DNA of 64,000 bases from Brochothrix thermosphacta DSM 20171 = FSL F6-1036 (lineage in GTDB: Bacteria > Bacillota > Bacilli > Lactobacillales > Listeriaceae): contig NZ_CP145608.1 of the NCBI RefSeq assembly GCF_036884295.1, forward strand, positions 2,376,285 through 2,440,284, read 5' to 3'. Made by a program: the position numbers and the translations under genes. Under the pieces are notes generated by a model. The model was not told the DNA's origin and did no database searches. It was given only the letters and a program-made list of their open reading frames with translations. Positions 40,887-50,154 of the stretch are shown in pieces; the stretch's first letter is position 1; each line of letters begins with the position of its first letter.

Positions 40887-41522
40887 TTAAGTTGCTGCAA
40901 CCAACGCACCATCCTCAAGAGTTAAAACAACGTCGGCTTCTGCAGCTAGGGTGCGGTCATGTGTCACAACAATTATACATTTTCCCTCATTACTTAATTT
41001 TTTAAATAGTGACATCACTTGTTTTGCATTACGTTTATCTAGATTTCCAGTTGGTTCATCCGCAATTACTAAATTCGCACCCAACGCAATTGCTCTCGCT
41101 ATGGCTACTCTTTGTTGTTGTCCGCCAGATAATTCCGTACATTTTTTCAATGTATTCTTTTCCTGTATCCCCAGCTCTTTTAGCGTATAGTTAATAGCAG
41201 GCAGACTCACTTTTTTACGATGAATCTCTAACGCGATTTTGATATTATCAACTGCTGATAAATACGATATAAGATTGAATGCTTGAAAAATATAACTGAT
41301 ACTTCGTCGGTATTCGGGATAATTTGTGATTTTCTTGTCTTTATAGTAAATCTCACCTTGCTGTAAAAATTCTAATCCAGAAATTAACGATAAAAATGTT
41401 GATTTACCCACACCAGATTCTCCCACTATCGCATATATTTTACCAGTTTCGAATATATAACTCACATTTTTCAATATTTCTTGTTCTTTATAACGATACG
41501 ATAAATTTTTAATTTCTAGCAT
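40887..41522 (-). CDS. ABC transporter ATPase of MacB/LolD type, module 1
   Basis: A 211-residue ATPase. Walker A is AIVGESGVGKSTFLS, the signature LSGGQQQRVAIARA and Walker B LVIADEPTGNLD; the H-loop is VVTHDRTLA. It powers the FtsX-type permease encoded 9 bp upstream. This subfamily works in mechanotransmission or export of peptides rather than import. The start is ATG 41522. Confidence 0.94.
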   Translation of the reverse strand: MLEIKNLSYRYKEQEILKNVSYIFETGKIYAIVGESGVGKSTFLSLISGLEFLQQGEIYYKDKKITNYPEYRRSISYIFQAFNLISYLSAVDNIKIALEIHRKKVSLPAINYTLKELGIQEKNTLKKCTELSGGQQQRVAIARAIALGANLVIADEPTGNLDKRNAKQVMSLFKKLSNEGKCIIVVTHDRTLAAEADVVLTLEDGALVAAT

Positions 41523-41531
41523 ATTATTCTC

Positions 41532-42875
41532 CTATTCTGTGCTTGATAGTATATTTTTGGGGCTTTTACGGATAATCCTAGTTGTTGGAATTACTGTAGA
41601 TAAACCTGTGATTCCTAAAATAATAAGGAAAATAATACTTGTTTCTACAGCATTACCCGTTCCTTCTTGGGCATCTATTTCAGTTTTTGCATCTAATTTC
41701 ACACTATCATCTTCTTCAAACAAAGGTCCTCGTGGCATTCCTTCTGCCGGCTTATCATCCATCATGGTGGTTTCCATTTTCTCGTTCACAATATTCGTTG
41801 CATAAGGCGTAACCATGAAATTAGAAACAGCCAGACTTATTGCTGTACTAACAATCAAAACAATTACTACTTCCAAAAACATTTGCAGTAAAATATTAGC
41901 TTTTTTCTCACCTAATGATAATAACAGACCAATTTCATATTTTCTTTCTCGTAATGATAACAACATAATTAAACTAATAATGACTCCTGCGACCACAATT
42001 GTAATTATTTTTAACATTGAAAACATTCCAGTTAAATTATCAATCATTGAGCTAATTGATTTATATTCTTTATAGCTACTATTAAAAACAATACCTGTGA
42101 AATCAGCATCCCCCTTTTTAATCTCCTTTATAAATTTTTCAGTCTCCATTGGATTTTTTAATTCAATTTTTATTTTGTCATAAGGTGACATAACTCCCGC
42201 ACTCTCGCCTTCAAAGCTCTTTTCATTAATAGCTGTCACTAGTTTTGCAGTTCCTAATAATGTTGAACTTTCCTGTTGCTTAGCGATATCTGAACTTTCA
42301 GAAGATAACTTATAAATACCTGAAACAGTTACAGGGTATTCTTTCTTTTCTTTAGCATTTTTTTCATAGTTCAAATTCAGTTTGATTGTATCACCAATCT
42401 TGATATCATTTTCTTTGGCATACGATTCTGATACCACAACAGGGCTTTTTTCTTTTGAATCTTGTGGCATTTTACCTTTTAAGAGATCGATGCTATTTTT
42501 AGCTACTTTTGCATTGGTGCTATCAAACACTGATACTGTTAAATTTTCAGGTGTACGAGCATTACCATACACAGAATAGTCTTTGACATATTTTGATTTT
42601 TTCACCTTTTCAACTAGAGTATCATTGATCTGCTGACGATTATTCTTACCCATATCTCCCGAAGTCATTTCTCGCATGAGCAAATCTAAATCTGTTTCAA
42701 TCGATACAATCGGATTAACATTCTCCTTGTTTTTTTCTAAAATATTGTTCATCGCTCCTTGCAAAGATGCACCTGTAATGAGAAAAGTCATCACTAATAG
42801 AAAGAGCAATCCTAATATTAGCGTTCTTTTTTTCAAATGTATTGCACTCTGTATCGCTCGTTTAATAATTTTCAA
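41532..42875 (-). CDS. FtsX-type ABC permease, module 1
   Basis: A 447-residue permease. An N-terminal helix (LILGLLFLLVMTFLITGASL) is followed by a large periplasm-like MacB core domain (about 45-270). Three C-terminal helices then follow (IVVAGVIISLIMLLSL, MFLEVVIVLIVSTAISLAV, IIFLIILGITGLSTVIPT). The motif SLRERKYEIGLLLSLGEKKA resembles RERKYEIGVLLALGENRF in the permease at 47807, so the two are paralogues. It is the first gene of the ABC-TCS operon, behind AAAGGAGG. Confidence 0.92.
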   Translation of the reverse strand: MKIIKRAIQSAIHLKKRTLILGLLFLLVMTFLITGASLQGAMNNILEKNKENVNPIVSIETDLDLLMREMTSGDMGKNNRQQINDTLVEKVKKSKYVKDYSVYGNARTPENLTVSVFDSTNAKVAKNSIDLLKGKMPQDSKEKSPVVVSESYAKENDIKIGDTIKLNLNYEKNAKEKKEYPVTVSGIYKLSSESSDIAKQQESSTLLGTAKLVTAINEKSFEGESAGVMSPYDKIKIELKNPMETEKFIKEIKKGDADFTGIVFNSSYKEYKSISSMIDNLTGMFSMLKIITIVVAGVIISLIMLLSLRERKYEIGLLLSLGEKKANILLQMFLEVVIVLIVSTAISLAVSNFMVTPYATNIVNEKMETTMMDDKPAEGMPRGPLFEEDDSVKLDAKTEIDAQEGTGNAVETSIIFLIILGITGLSTVIPTTRIIRKSPKNILSSTE

Positions 42876-43328
42876 AAAATTACCTCCTTTTGATATCTTT
42901 ATGTTAACTGAGCAATGTAAGGTATACGTGTATCTAATGTGTATTTAACGTAAAGTGATTATTAACTAACTATTACTAAATCATGACTATTTCCAGTTAG
43001 CCATTACCTATTACACGACCTTTTTCTATTAGAAAAGAGACAATAATTTCAATAGCTTTGACTTTCATTGGATATATATAAATAAAAATTAGCCAACTCT
43101 ATACGATATTAAATCGAATAGCTGTTAGCTAATTTTTGTAGTATTATCTTTATGCTTATAGACCCCGTATATAATGAATTAGAGCACGCTCAGTTAAAAA
43201 TATCACTCAGTTCAACTCTTCTAACATTTCTCGACAAATGTCTATGGTAACAAATATTTTATGAAATACATGACAGCCTTAATTCAACATTGTATTTTAA
43301 TTTTAAAATACTCCTTATGTGCTTACTA
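42876..43328. other. Intergenic region with a hairpin
   Basis: It holds the module-1 promoter region and a long AT-rich hairpin at 43084-43137 (AAAAATTAGC-AAC with GTT-GCTAATTTTT). The hairpin can terminate transcription in either direction. I see no gene. Confidence 0.5.
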
Positions 43329-44699
43329 TTATTGTTGAAATTTTTTTCCTTGATACTCAATATATGTCTCGCCTTCATTCTGTTTAATAACAAATTGCAC
43401 GTTAAATTCGCGGTCTTTAGATGCACCATTTAATCGATTAGCCTCTTCATAAGCTGATATCGAAAGTGTATTTGTATTTCCATCAAATGATTGCTCCACT
43501 ATATGACCAAATACGGCACTACCGGACTGTTGTTTTCCCATGACAACTTCGCTTTCAGTGATACTAATAATTAGATTTTCGCTTGTCCAATCGCCCATAA
43601 AGCTAGATTGTGTAAACTCAGGGGTATCATCGATTGTTTCTTCAGAGGGTGGCACAAACTCAGGAATAGCATCGATCATTTCTTGAGAGACATCATCGAA
43701 TATATTACCGTTGTATTCAGGTAGAACGTTCCCCGTCGCATCGGTATATTTAAAATCGCCACGATTCGTTAGTGTATAACTTCCTTCAACACTACTCGTA
43801 TTGGTTAGTGGATTAAGATACATGATATCACCATTACTAGGCGAGCCACTATACGCCACACTATAGTTAACTTTGACAGAGTCATCCGTAATATCCGTCT
43901 GGCTAAAATAGTAAGCCTTAACTCTATTAACTATTTCAACTTCTGATAAATTAGTTATATTTTTTCTCGCTTCCTCTTCACTTTTCAAAAGTTCTTTTTC
44001 TATTCCAGTTAATTTGGTAGCTAAGTTTTTTTTCAAGCTATCATTTTTAATTTTTTCGTTCCTACTCATTAATTTCTCGTAGATAGCTCTCGATGTATCT
44101 TCATTAATATTTGTATTTTTATAAAGTGTCTCAATTTCTTTCACTAACTTAATATATTCATTATATTGTTGTTGTGCACTTGAATAACTTTTTATATTAT
44201 CCGCATAAAACTTTTTGGAAACCGACTTTACTTTGTCCAAACTGTCTTTTATATCATTTAATTGTTTAGTGGTTACTTTTTCATTTATGATATTTTCATC
44301 ATTCAAAATAGCTTTTAATCCTTCATTAACATTTAACATACTAGTTGCCGTTATTAAATCCTCTTGTAAGCTCTTTTTCACCTGCGGATTAATCACCTTA
44401 CTAACTGTTCTATTGACCATTGCTAATTTATCGGAAGTCACATCTTCCTTCAAAAGGTTATCGGAATCAAATAACGCTGCGACATCTTTTTTAGCAACTT
44501 CATTTTGATGCTGCATATATAGAAAACCTCCAGCTAAAATTACGAGTAAACCTACAAAACAGAGACTAATAATTAAAGTTTTTTTCTTATTTTTCTTTAA
44601 TGCTCTTCCTGACCTGCTGATATCTTGCTGTTCCCCACAAAAATTACAAATAATCGTATCATCGCTAATTTTCTTCTTACACTTCGAACATTTTTTCAT
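43329..44699 (-). CDS. Membrane protein with N-terminal zinc ribbon (TcaA/YvbJ-like layout)
   Basis: A 456-residue protein. A zinc ribbon of four Cys (CSKCKKKIS, CNFCGEQ, residues 3-25) is cytoplasmic and a single membrane helix follows (LIISLCFVGLLVILAGGFLY). The remaining 390 residues are extracellular and largely helical, with predicted coiled coil (about 80-250). A C-terminal sheet domain begins SFMGDWTSENLIISI. The layout is like TcaA and YvbJ, which have been linked to antibiotic response in staphylococci and bacilli; the function here is unassigned. The start is ATG 44699 behind GAGGG. It is a single gene. Confidence 0.7.
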   Translation of the reverse strand: MKKCSKCKKKISDDTIICNFCGEQQDISRSGRALKKNKKKTLIISLCFVGLLVILAGGFLYMQHQNEVAKKDVAALFDSDNLLKEDVTSDKLAMVNRTVSKVINPQVKKSLQEDLITATSMLNVNEGLKAILNDENIINEKVTTKQLNDIKDSLDKVKSVSKKFYADNIKSYSSAQQQYNEYIKLVKEIETLYKNTNINEDTSRAIYEKLMSRNEKIKNDSLKKNLATKLTGIEKELLKSEEEARKNITNLSEVEIVNRVKAYYFSQTDITDDSVKVNYSVAYSGSPSNGDIMYLNPLTNTSSVEGSYTLTNRGDFKYTDATGNVLPEYNGNIFDDVSQEMIDAIPEFVPPSEETIDDTPEFTQSSFMGDWTSENLIISITESEVVMGKQQSGSAVFGHIVEQSFDGNTNTLSISAYEEANRLNGASKDREFNVQFVIKQNEGETYIEYQGKKFQQ

Positions 44700-45414
44700 T
44701 ACCAAACCCTCTTTTCAATTTAACTATTCTCAATTCTAATTTCACACTGACCCCAATTACTTAAATGTATTCGGCATAGTATCGTAGCTATATAAATATA
44801 ATAGTTTAATCGTTGATAACCCTTTAATTCTCAATTTCATAAACTACGCAGACAATAGCTTCAAACCGTTCTCTAGTTTTTCTACCTCATTATAACGTTC
44901 ACATTAATTACTTATATTCACGTTGAAATCACTGCCTACTCTCTTAATGATAACAAACCGTAATAGTAAGTGCTATTTAATTTTTAGAAATAGAAAGGTG
45001 TCGCTCATTCTTGAAAAACAATGTTAAATCGCTTCCACTCTCCATCAAAATGATTGCTTTTTGTCATTATATTAAAAAGAGATGTATCGCTATAAATAGC
45101 AATACATCCTTTTCAGTCTTCTCTTCTTACTAATAAAAACAAGCTCATATAATCTTACCTCAAGTAATTATTTCACATTTATTCATTCTAAGATTACAAC
45201 CTAGATCCCCCCTATCCGAGTCCGCTTAGGTGAAAAAATGTGGCTATTATCGATTTAGTAAAGCTGTATAAAATAGCAGCTAAATTATTTATGATCCGTC
45301 TTAAGCATGAAAAGAGAATGAATATTTATATTCACTCTCTTTTTCGAATACTGTCTCAATGATTAAATTATTGAACTCGCTATATTTACCTCCGAAATCA
45401 CTTTTTTCATTCCC
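44700..45414. other. Intergenic region with two hairpins, no gene seen
   Basis: Two terminator-like hairpins are present: 45081-45108 (GATGTATcGCTAT / ATAGCaATACATC) and 45310-45345 (AAAGAG-TGAATA / TATTCA-CTCTTTTT). The second follows the gene at 45415 on the minus strand. No ORF with a ribosome binding site is evident. Confidence 0.5.
45310..45345 (-). terminator. Terminator of the DGHHK protein gene
   Basis: On the minus strand GAGagTGAATA and TATTCAttCTC pair across a TAAA loop, followed by TTTT. It lies about 75 bp beyond the stop codon. Confidence 0.7.
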
Positions 45415-46563
45415 CTAAAGTACTCTTTCAAAATATTCATCACATATTTTTGTAACAGCTAAGTTATCATATTCATCATAGATTAAATAATCTAGCATGA
45501 TTTCATCGATTTGCTCCGAGTTACCAACACTAGATAGTTTTTCGAAGTAACTATATCTAATATCTTTATACTGATATTTTTTCGTCAATTGATATAGCCG
45601 CGGTAATTCTCTCTCTGTAAATACCTGACAATATGAAAAAAGACAGTCCAATTGTCCTTCCTGTAATACTACTTGTTCCTTAATAACCCGCTCGCACAGT
45701 AAGAGCATTTTTTCATGTGTCGTAATAGTTCGCTCTTCCATTAAATATCTAATATAGCAATAATCTTCAACTGTTGGTAATTGTGCTGTTCGCCCATTAA
45801 AAAACACTTCTTCTACTAATTTTTCCGGTGTGATGGGTTCTATTACTTTTTTCTGTTCTAATTTTTCAATTACTAAGCACTCAAGTGCTTGTTGACGTTC
45901 GTAAGCGACAGTCGCTTTATGATGACCATCTAATAAACAGCCTAAAAAACCAATGTAGCCCAACACTACTCCTCTTCCTAAAAAAGTTTTTTTTCGGTAG
46001 TCCTCTAATGTTTTTTCAGCTATTAATTCTTTTCCCTGTGTTGGCAGCATAAACCGCACACAGCTATCCATATAAACCGAATCATTATCTAACCATTCGT
46101 AATAGAGGTCAACAGAGGCTTTTAAAATTTTTTCAGTAGAAAATTGACTAAAAACATGTGTTTCCCCATAAGTTGGAAAAATTTTCTTAAGGGAAACACG
46201 ATAATTACCTGATTCTAATAAACAAAAAAGCATTTCGTTAACTTCTAACAATTCAGAAAACGTTGTATTTTCTTGCATCATCGCTTTACGATATTCTGCC
46301 AATGCGTCCGTTAAAATGACCTGCTCAGTAGTTGGATAATGACGACGAATGAGCTTTTCATACGTTGGTGAGCCGTAACTTTCATCAATGGCACTATATA
46401 CCTTCTGCCCTTTTATACTAAAAGTTACATGTGATTCTGTTTCATATTGTTGCATAGGTTCCTGTCTCAAATCACCACGACCATGCTTTACAGTTAGTAT
46501 TATACTGTCATTTGTACCATCGAGAGTACTCATGTATTTTATTTTTGGCTTTCTAACAAACAT
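45415..46563 (-). CDS. Unrecognised protein with a ParB/Srx-like DGHHK motif
   Basis: A 382-residue soluble protein. The start is ATG 46563, seven bases after GGAG; the frame continues 11 codons upstream. The only motif I can name is FLGCLLDGHHKATVAYERQQ (residues about 220-240), followed by a strand (ALECLVIEKLE). The DGHHR/K helix plus strand is typical of the ParB/sulfiredoxin-fold nucleotide-binding superfamily. The flanking regions are helical and do not look like a ParB DNA-binding domain. It is a single gene between the zinc-ribbon protein and rlmH. The function is unknown. Confidence 0.55.
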   Translation of the reverse strand: MFVRKPKIKYMSTLDGTNDSIILTVKHGRGDLRQEPMQQYETESHVTFSIKGQKVYSAIDESYGSPTYEKLIRRHYPTTEQVILTDALAEYRKAMMQENTTFSELLEVNEMLFCLLESGNYRVSLKKIFPTYGETHVFSQFSTEKILKASVDLYYEWLDNDSVYMDSCVRFMLPTQGKELIAEKTLEDYRKKTFLGRGVVLGYIGFLGCLLDGHHKATVAYERQQALECLVIEKLEQKKVIEPITPEKLVEEVFFNGRTAQLPTVEDYCYIRYLMEERTITTHEKMLLLCERVIKEQVVLQEGQLDCLFSYCQVFTERELPRLYQLTKKYQYKDIRYSYFEKLSSVGNSEQIDEIMLDYLIYDEYDNLAVTKICDEYFERVL

Positions 46564-46887
46564 TCTAAAACTCCAGTCCAACACTACTAAAGACAAAAAA
46601 AAATAGCATTTCTATCTAATCCAAGTAGCTCATTGTCTATTTTATTTGCGATTAATTAATTAATCACCAATTACTATCCCTATATAAAAAAGAGGGAATG
46701 AACACTACCTCATACCCTCTCCCCCACTAATTATGCCCCATCGGACATTAAGTCTACTTTATAAATTTTTTGTATACTTAATTATAGCAGTAACCATTAC
46801 TTAATACTAATGCTAATGCTAATGCTAAAACAAGAGTATCAACTGATAATCCAGCTAATTATATATTGCTAATAGTTGGAAATCGCT
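46564..46887. other. Intergenic region with a short tandem repeat
   Basis: It contains (CTAATG) repeated about 3.7 times at 46807-46828, and an imperfect hairpin GAGGGAATGA / CATACCCTC near 46691-46720. No gene is seen. Confidence 0.5.
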
Positions 46888-47367
46888 CTATTTATGATAC
46901 GTATGTCCATGGATAATTCGGTAACTTCGGTAAATTTGTTCCACTAGCACCAATTTCATTAATTGGTGGGGGTAGGTTAGTTTCCCAAAAGAGATTAATT
47001 GATTACTTTTATGTAAGACTTCATCACTTAATCCAAGCGATCCGCCAATAATAAACACGATGCTACTTTTACCACTGATACCGATTTTATCAATTTGTTG
47101 CGCCATACCTTCCGAGCTATATTGCGTCCCATTAATTGCTAAAGCAAAGATATAGTCTTGATCTTTCACCTTCGCTAAAATACGTTCGCCTTCTTTTTCT
47201 TTTACTTGTATCATTTCAGCTGCACTGAGATTTTCCGGTGCTTTTTCATCAGGAACTTCGACAACATTAAACTTACAATACTTCGTTAAACGCTTCGCAT
47301 ATTCTTCAATTCCTTGTTTTAAATACTTTTCTTTGAGTTTACCCACAGATATGATTGTTATATTCAC
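46888..47367 (-). CDS. rlmH: 23S rRNA (pseudouridine1915-N3)-methyltransferase
   Basis: A 159-residue SPOUT-class methyltransferase that modifies helix 69 of 23S rRNA. The N-terminus [20 protein letters not shown] and the knot region [13 protein letters not shown] and [20 protein letters not shown] are diagnostic, with the C-terminus HGHTYHK. The length is exactly that of the family. The gene is near walR in many Firmicutes, as here. DnaA boxes lie just upstream. Confidence 0.97.
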   Translation of the reverse strand: MNITIISVGKLKEKYLKQGIEEYAKRLTKYCKFNVVEVPDEKAPENLSAAEMIQVKEKEGERILAKVKDQDYIFALAINGTQYSSEGMAQQIDKIGISGKSSIVFIIGGSLGLSDEVLHKSNQLISFGKLTYPHQLMKLVLVEQIYRSYRIIHGHTYHK

Positions 47368-47379
47368 AGTTTTCCATCC

Positions 47380-47716
47380 TTTTCCACAGACTTATGCACA
47401 GGGTGTTATCCACACAATCCACAACTTTATCCACATTATGTGTGCGAATGTATGTTCCCCACTATATAAACGGCATCCTTTTTACAGTACGCACAAGTTA
47501 TACACAGGCTATCTTCTGGTATTTTGTTCATTTCGGGAAACGTTTCTCCCTCATAAATACAGTCATCTAAGATATAATCAACATGCTCATCGCATGCATA
47601 GTAAAGCTTTTCATTATTTTCACTCATTTTAAAACCTCCTGACTATTTAAGTATAGTTGATATTATCCACATTTTCAACGAGAGTTATACACAGACGTTG
47701 TCAACACTGTTGATAA
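47380..47716. promoter_or_regulatory. Cluster of DnaA boxes near rlmH
   Basis: Three perfect TTATCCACA boxes lie at 47406-47414, 47427-47435 and 47663-47671. Near matches are TTTTCCACA (47380), TTATGCACA (47392), TTATACACA (47498 and 47685) and TGTTGATAA (47708). There are eight boxes within 340 bp. No AT-rich unwinding element or dnaA gene is present, so it looks like an accessory DnaA-binding cluster rather than oriC itself. Confidence 0.75.
47436..47627 (-). CDS. CxxH/CxxC small protein (BH4260 family)
   Basis: A 63-residue protein with two metal-binding-type pairs: YACDEHVDYI near the N-terminus and CITCAYCKKDAVYIV near residue 45. This is the pattern of the CxxH/CxxC family, which is conserved next to rlmH in bacilli and relatives. 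The start at 47627 is behind AGGAGG. It shares the intergenic DnaA boxes with rlmH. The function is not known. Confidence 0.85.
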   Translation of the reverse strand: MSENNEKLYYACDEHVDYILDDCIYEGETFPEMNKIPEDSLCITCAYCKKDAVYIVGNIHSHT

Positions 47717-47806
47717 GTTTTACAAAAGCAACTTCTGCCTTTTTAAGTTTCGTTTAAGCTTCATTGTTTATAGTGAACTTACTTACAAAAGGAGGTTATT
47801 ATAATT

Positions 47807-49270
47807 ATGAATTTTATTAAACGTGCTTGGTACAGTATCATCGTCAAACGAGGTCGCACCTTTTTATTAATTGCTGTTTTTTCTGCTATTTTAATTTTTA
47901 TTTTAGCAGGTTTAACGATTAAAAGTGCTGCCTTACAAGCATCCGAAAATGCTAAAGAAAACATTGGTGCAACCGCAACGCTTTCGATTAACCGTGAAAA
48001 CATGAGAGAACAACGGGGAAATCAAGACAAGAGTACAACTGAAAAAAACGAATCAGCGACGGAACGTGTCGTAAAATTAACGGATGTTGAGAAAATCGCC
48101 CAGTTAGACAATGTGAGTTCTTACAATATTCTTTCTTCAACATCCGCAGGTGCAACGTCCAAATTCACTGCTATCGAAAGCAGCTCCGATTCTAGTTCTA
48201 CTACCGATACAAAAGAAGCTGACGGACATAATGATAGTGGTGGTCCACAACAAGCTCAGGGTGATTTTGCTATTTCTGGCGTATTATCAACTGCTGCTTT
48301 AGAAGCTTTTAGTGACGATGGCAATACAATTATTAGTGGAAAAGCAATTACAGAGGCTGACAAAAACACCAATAACGTTATGATTGAAAGCACACTGGCT
48401 GAACAAAACGATTTAAAAGTTGGTGATACCTTTAAGATTACAAATGCAACGGATACATCAGTGACCTATAAAATGATCGTCAAAGGTATCTATGAAACGA
48501 GTGAGGTTGCTGATGGTATGGGCATGAATTTCGCCTTTATGGATCCTGTGAATACCATTTATACATCCTATACATTTGCCAATACAATGAAGGGCTCTAC
48601 TTATAAAAACACAGCTGATTCCGCAACTTACACGCTTGCTCAACCTAAACAACTAACAGCATTCGTCAAACAAGCGAACAAGTTAATTGATACGGATACA
48701 TTTGAATTACAAACGAATGATTCACTTTATCAACAAATGTTGAAACCGATTAGCAATATTACATCTTTCTCAGAAAATATTGTACTCCTAGTTAGTGTTG
48801 CTGGTACGATTATTCTCGCTTTAATTGTAATGTTAACGATTAGAGAACGTAAATACGAAATTGGTGTGTTGTTGGCACTTGGAGAAAATCGCTTTAAAAT
48901 GATTGCTCAATTCTTTACTGAGTTGATTTTGGTACTGTCCCTTTCGCTTGTTATTGCAGGGTTTAGTGGTAGTTATGTCGGCAATATTGTGGGCGAACAA
49001 TTGCTTGCTCAAGAAACAGAAAGTACGACGACGTCTAATACTTCTAAATTTGAAGGTGGCGAACCTAATGGTGGTGGCGGCCCTGGCCAAGGTGGTGAAA
49101 TGGCTGAAAAAGCGAAACAACCTGACGAAATTAAATCCCTCGATATCACTTTATCACTTACAGAATTATTGGAGTTGGGAGGATTAGGCTTAGGTATTTG
49201 TTTCCTGTCTGTTCTAATTGCTTCTGTCGGTATTATTCGTTTACAACCTAAAAATATATTAACTAGTTGA
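47807..49270 (+). CDS. FtsX-type ABC permease, module 2
   Basis: A 487-residue permease. The N-terminal helix (TFLLIAVFSAILIFILAGL) is followed by a large extracellular MacB core (about 45-330) containing Ser/Asp-rich low-complexity sequence (ESSSDSSSTTDTKEAD). The C-terminal helices include IILALIVMLTIRERKYEIGV and FSGSYVGNIVGEQLLAQ. A Gly-rich stretch (GGEPNGGGGPGQGGEMAE) lies in the last loop. ATG 47807 follows AAAGGAGG. The permease resembles the one in module 1. The gene faces away from rlmH and overlaps neither neighbour. Confidence 0.92.
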   Translation: MNFIKRAWYSIIVKRGRTFLLIAVFSAILIFILAGLTIKSAALQASENAKENIGATATLSINRENMREQRGNQDKSTTEKNESATERVVKLTDVEKIAQLDNVSSYNILSSTSAGATSKFTAIESSSDSSSTTDTKEADGHNDSGGPQQAQGDFAISGVLSTAALEAFSDDGNTIISGKAITEADKNTNNVMIESTLAEQNDLKVGDTFKITNATDTSVTYKMIVKGIYETSEVADGMGMNFAFMDPVNTIYTSYTFANTMKGSTYKNTADSATYTLAQPKQLTAFVKQANKLIDTDTFELQTNDSLYQQMLKPISNITSFSENIVLLVSVAGTIILALIVMLTIRERKYEIGVLLALGENRFKMIAQFFTELILVLSLSLVIAGFSGSYVGNIVGEQLLAQETESTTTSNTSKFEGGEPNGGGGPGQGGEMAEKAKQPDEIKSLDITLSLTELLELGGLGLGICFLSVLIASVGIIRLQPKNILTS

Positions 49271-49281
49271 GGAGAATGTGT

Positions 49282-49944
49282 ATGTTAACAGCAAAAAATA
49301 TTTCTTATTGGTATAAACAGCAAGATGATTATTTATTTAAAGATGTGAATCTTTCATTTGATAGTGGTAAAACATACGCTATCCTCGGTAGCAGTGGGTC
49401 TGGTAAAACAACATTTTTATCCTTATTGTCGGGGATGGATAAGCCAAAGGAAGGCCAGATAGTGTGGGATGACCAAGATATTGCTAAACTGGGTCTTACA
49501 CGTTACCGTAAAACCGGCGTATCGATTGTATTTCAGGCGTACAACCTACTTCCTTATATGACAGCATTACAAAATGTCACAACGGCTATGTCGATTACAC
49601 GCGCAAAACAAAGTGATGCTAAAAAATATGCGCTTACAATGCTAAAAAGCGTTGGTATCGATGACGTTTTAGCTAAAAAAAACGTCACGAAACTATCGGG
49701 TGGTCAACAACAACGTGTTGCGATTGTTCGTGCAATGTGTTGCGATGCTCCGATTATCGTGGCAGATGAACCCACTGGAAATCTCGATCAAGCGACATCA
49801 AAAGAAATCATTACAATACTACAAACAATTGCTCGTCAACAAAATAAAACAGTGATTATTGTCACTCATGAGCTAGAAGTAGCTCATCAATGTGACTTTG
49901 TATTTGAACTAACAGATAAAAAATTTCAAACAATCATCTCTTAA
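49282..49944 (+). CDS. ABC transporter ATPase of MacB/LolD type, module 2
   Basis: A 220-residue ATPase. Walker A is AILGSSGSGKTTFLS, the signature LSGGQQQRVAIVRA and Walker B IIVADEPTGNLD; the H-loop is IIVTHELEVA. The start is ATG 49282, seven bases after AGGAG; ATG 49276 is too close to that site. It lies 11 bp after the permease gene. A hairpin ends the transcript at 49966-49997. The neighbouring two-component genes are convergent with it. Confidence 0.94.
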   Translation: MLTAKNISYWYKQQDDYLFKDVNLSFDSGKTYAILGSSGSGKTTFLSLLSGMDKPKEGQIVWDDQDIAKLGLTRYRKTGVSIVFQAYNLLPYMTALQNVTTAMSITRAKQSDAKKYALTMLKSVGIDDVLAKKNVTKLSGGQQQRVAIVRAMCCDAPIIVADEPTGNLDQATSKEIITILQTIARQQNKTVIIVTHELEVAHQCDFVFELTDKKFQTIIS

Positions 49945-49965
49945 AATAATAGTTCTATAATTTAT

Positions 49966-49997
49966 GACGTTGGTGAGTTTTCACTGACGTCTATTTT
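49966..49997 (+). terminator. Terminator of the module-2 ABC genes
   Basis: GACGTtGGTGA pairs with TCACtGACGTC across GTTT, and TATTTTT follows, about 20 bp after the ATPase stop codon. Confidence 0.75.
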
Positions 49998-50076
49998 TAC
50001 GCAAAAAAATAGTGACATTTTCAACATCCCTGAAACATTAAGTCACCATAACAAATTTATAGGGGAGGCATTGAAA

Positions 50077-50154
50077 ATGTCAGCTACTACTTCTAATAAT
50101 GGCGTAGTTCTTCTGGAAATACAAAAGGATGGCACTCTTAAGACATTAACATAG
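50077..50154 (+). CDS. 25-residue ORF whose end is tandemly repeated
   Basis: ATG 50077 lies behind a strong GGGGAGG ribosome binding site. The product starts MSATTSNNGVVLLEIQKDG and ends TLKTLT. Its last 8 codons and stop lie in the first copy of a 42-bp tandem repeat, so the ending is repeated downstream twice more, each time in frame with its own stop. The peptide lies between the ABC genes and the convergent two-component genes of module 2. Pneumococcal Pep27 is placed likewise between vex and vnc genes, but no sequence likeness is claimed. Confidence 0.45.
   Translation: MSATTSNNGVVLLEIQKDGTLKTLT

Noticed and set aside
47333-47632. Two plus-strand ORFs over the rlmH upstream region
   Set aside because: They overlap the DnaA boxes and the CxxH/CxxC gene in antisense and have no ribosome binding site.
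47380-47716. Chromosomal origin oriC
   Set aside because: DnaA boxes are present but there is no dnaA/dnaN, no clear AT-rich unwinding region and the boxes overlap coding sequence; a titration cluster is the better reading.
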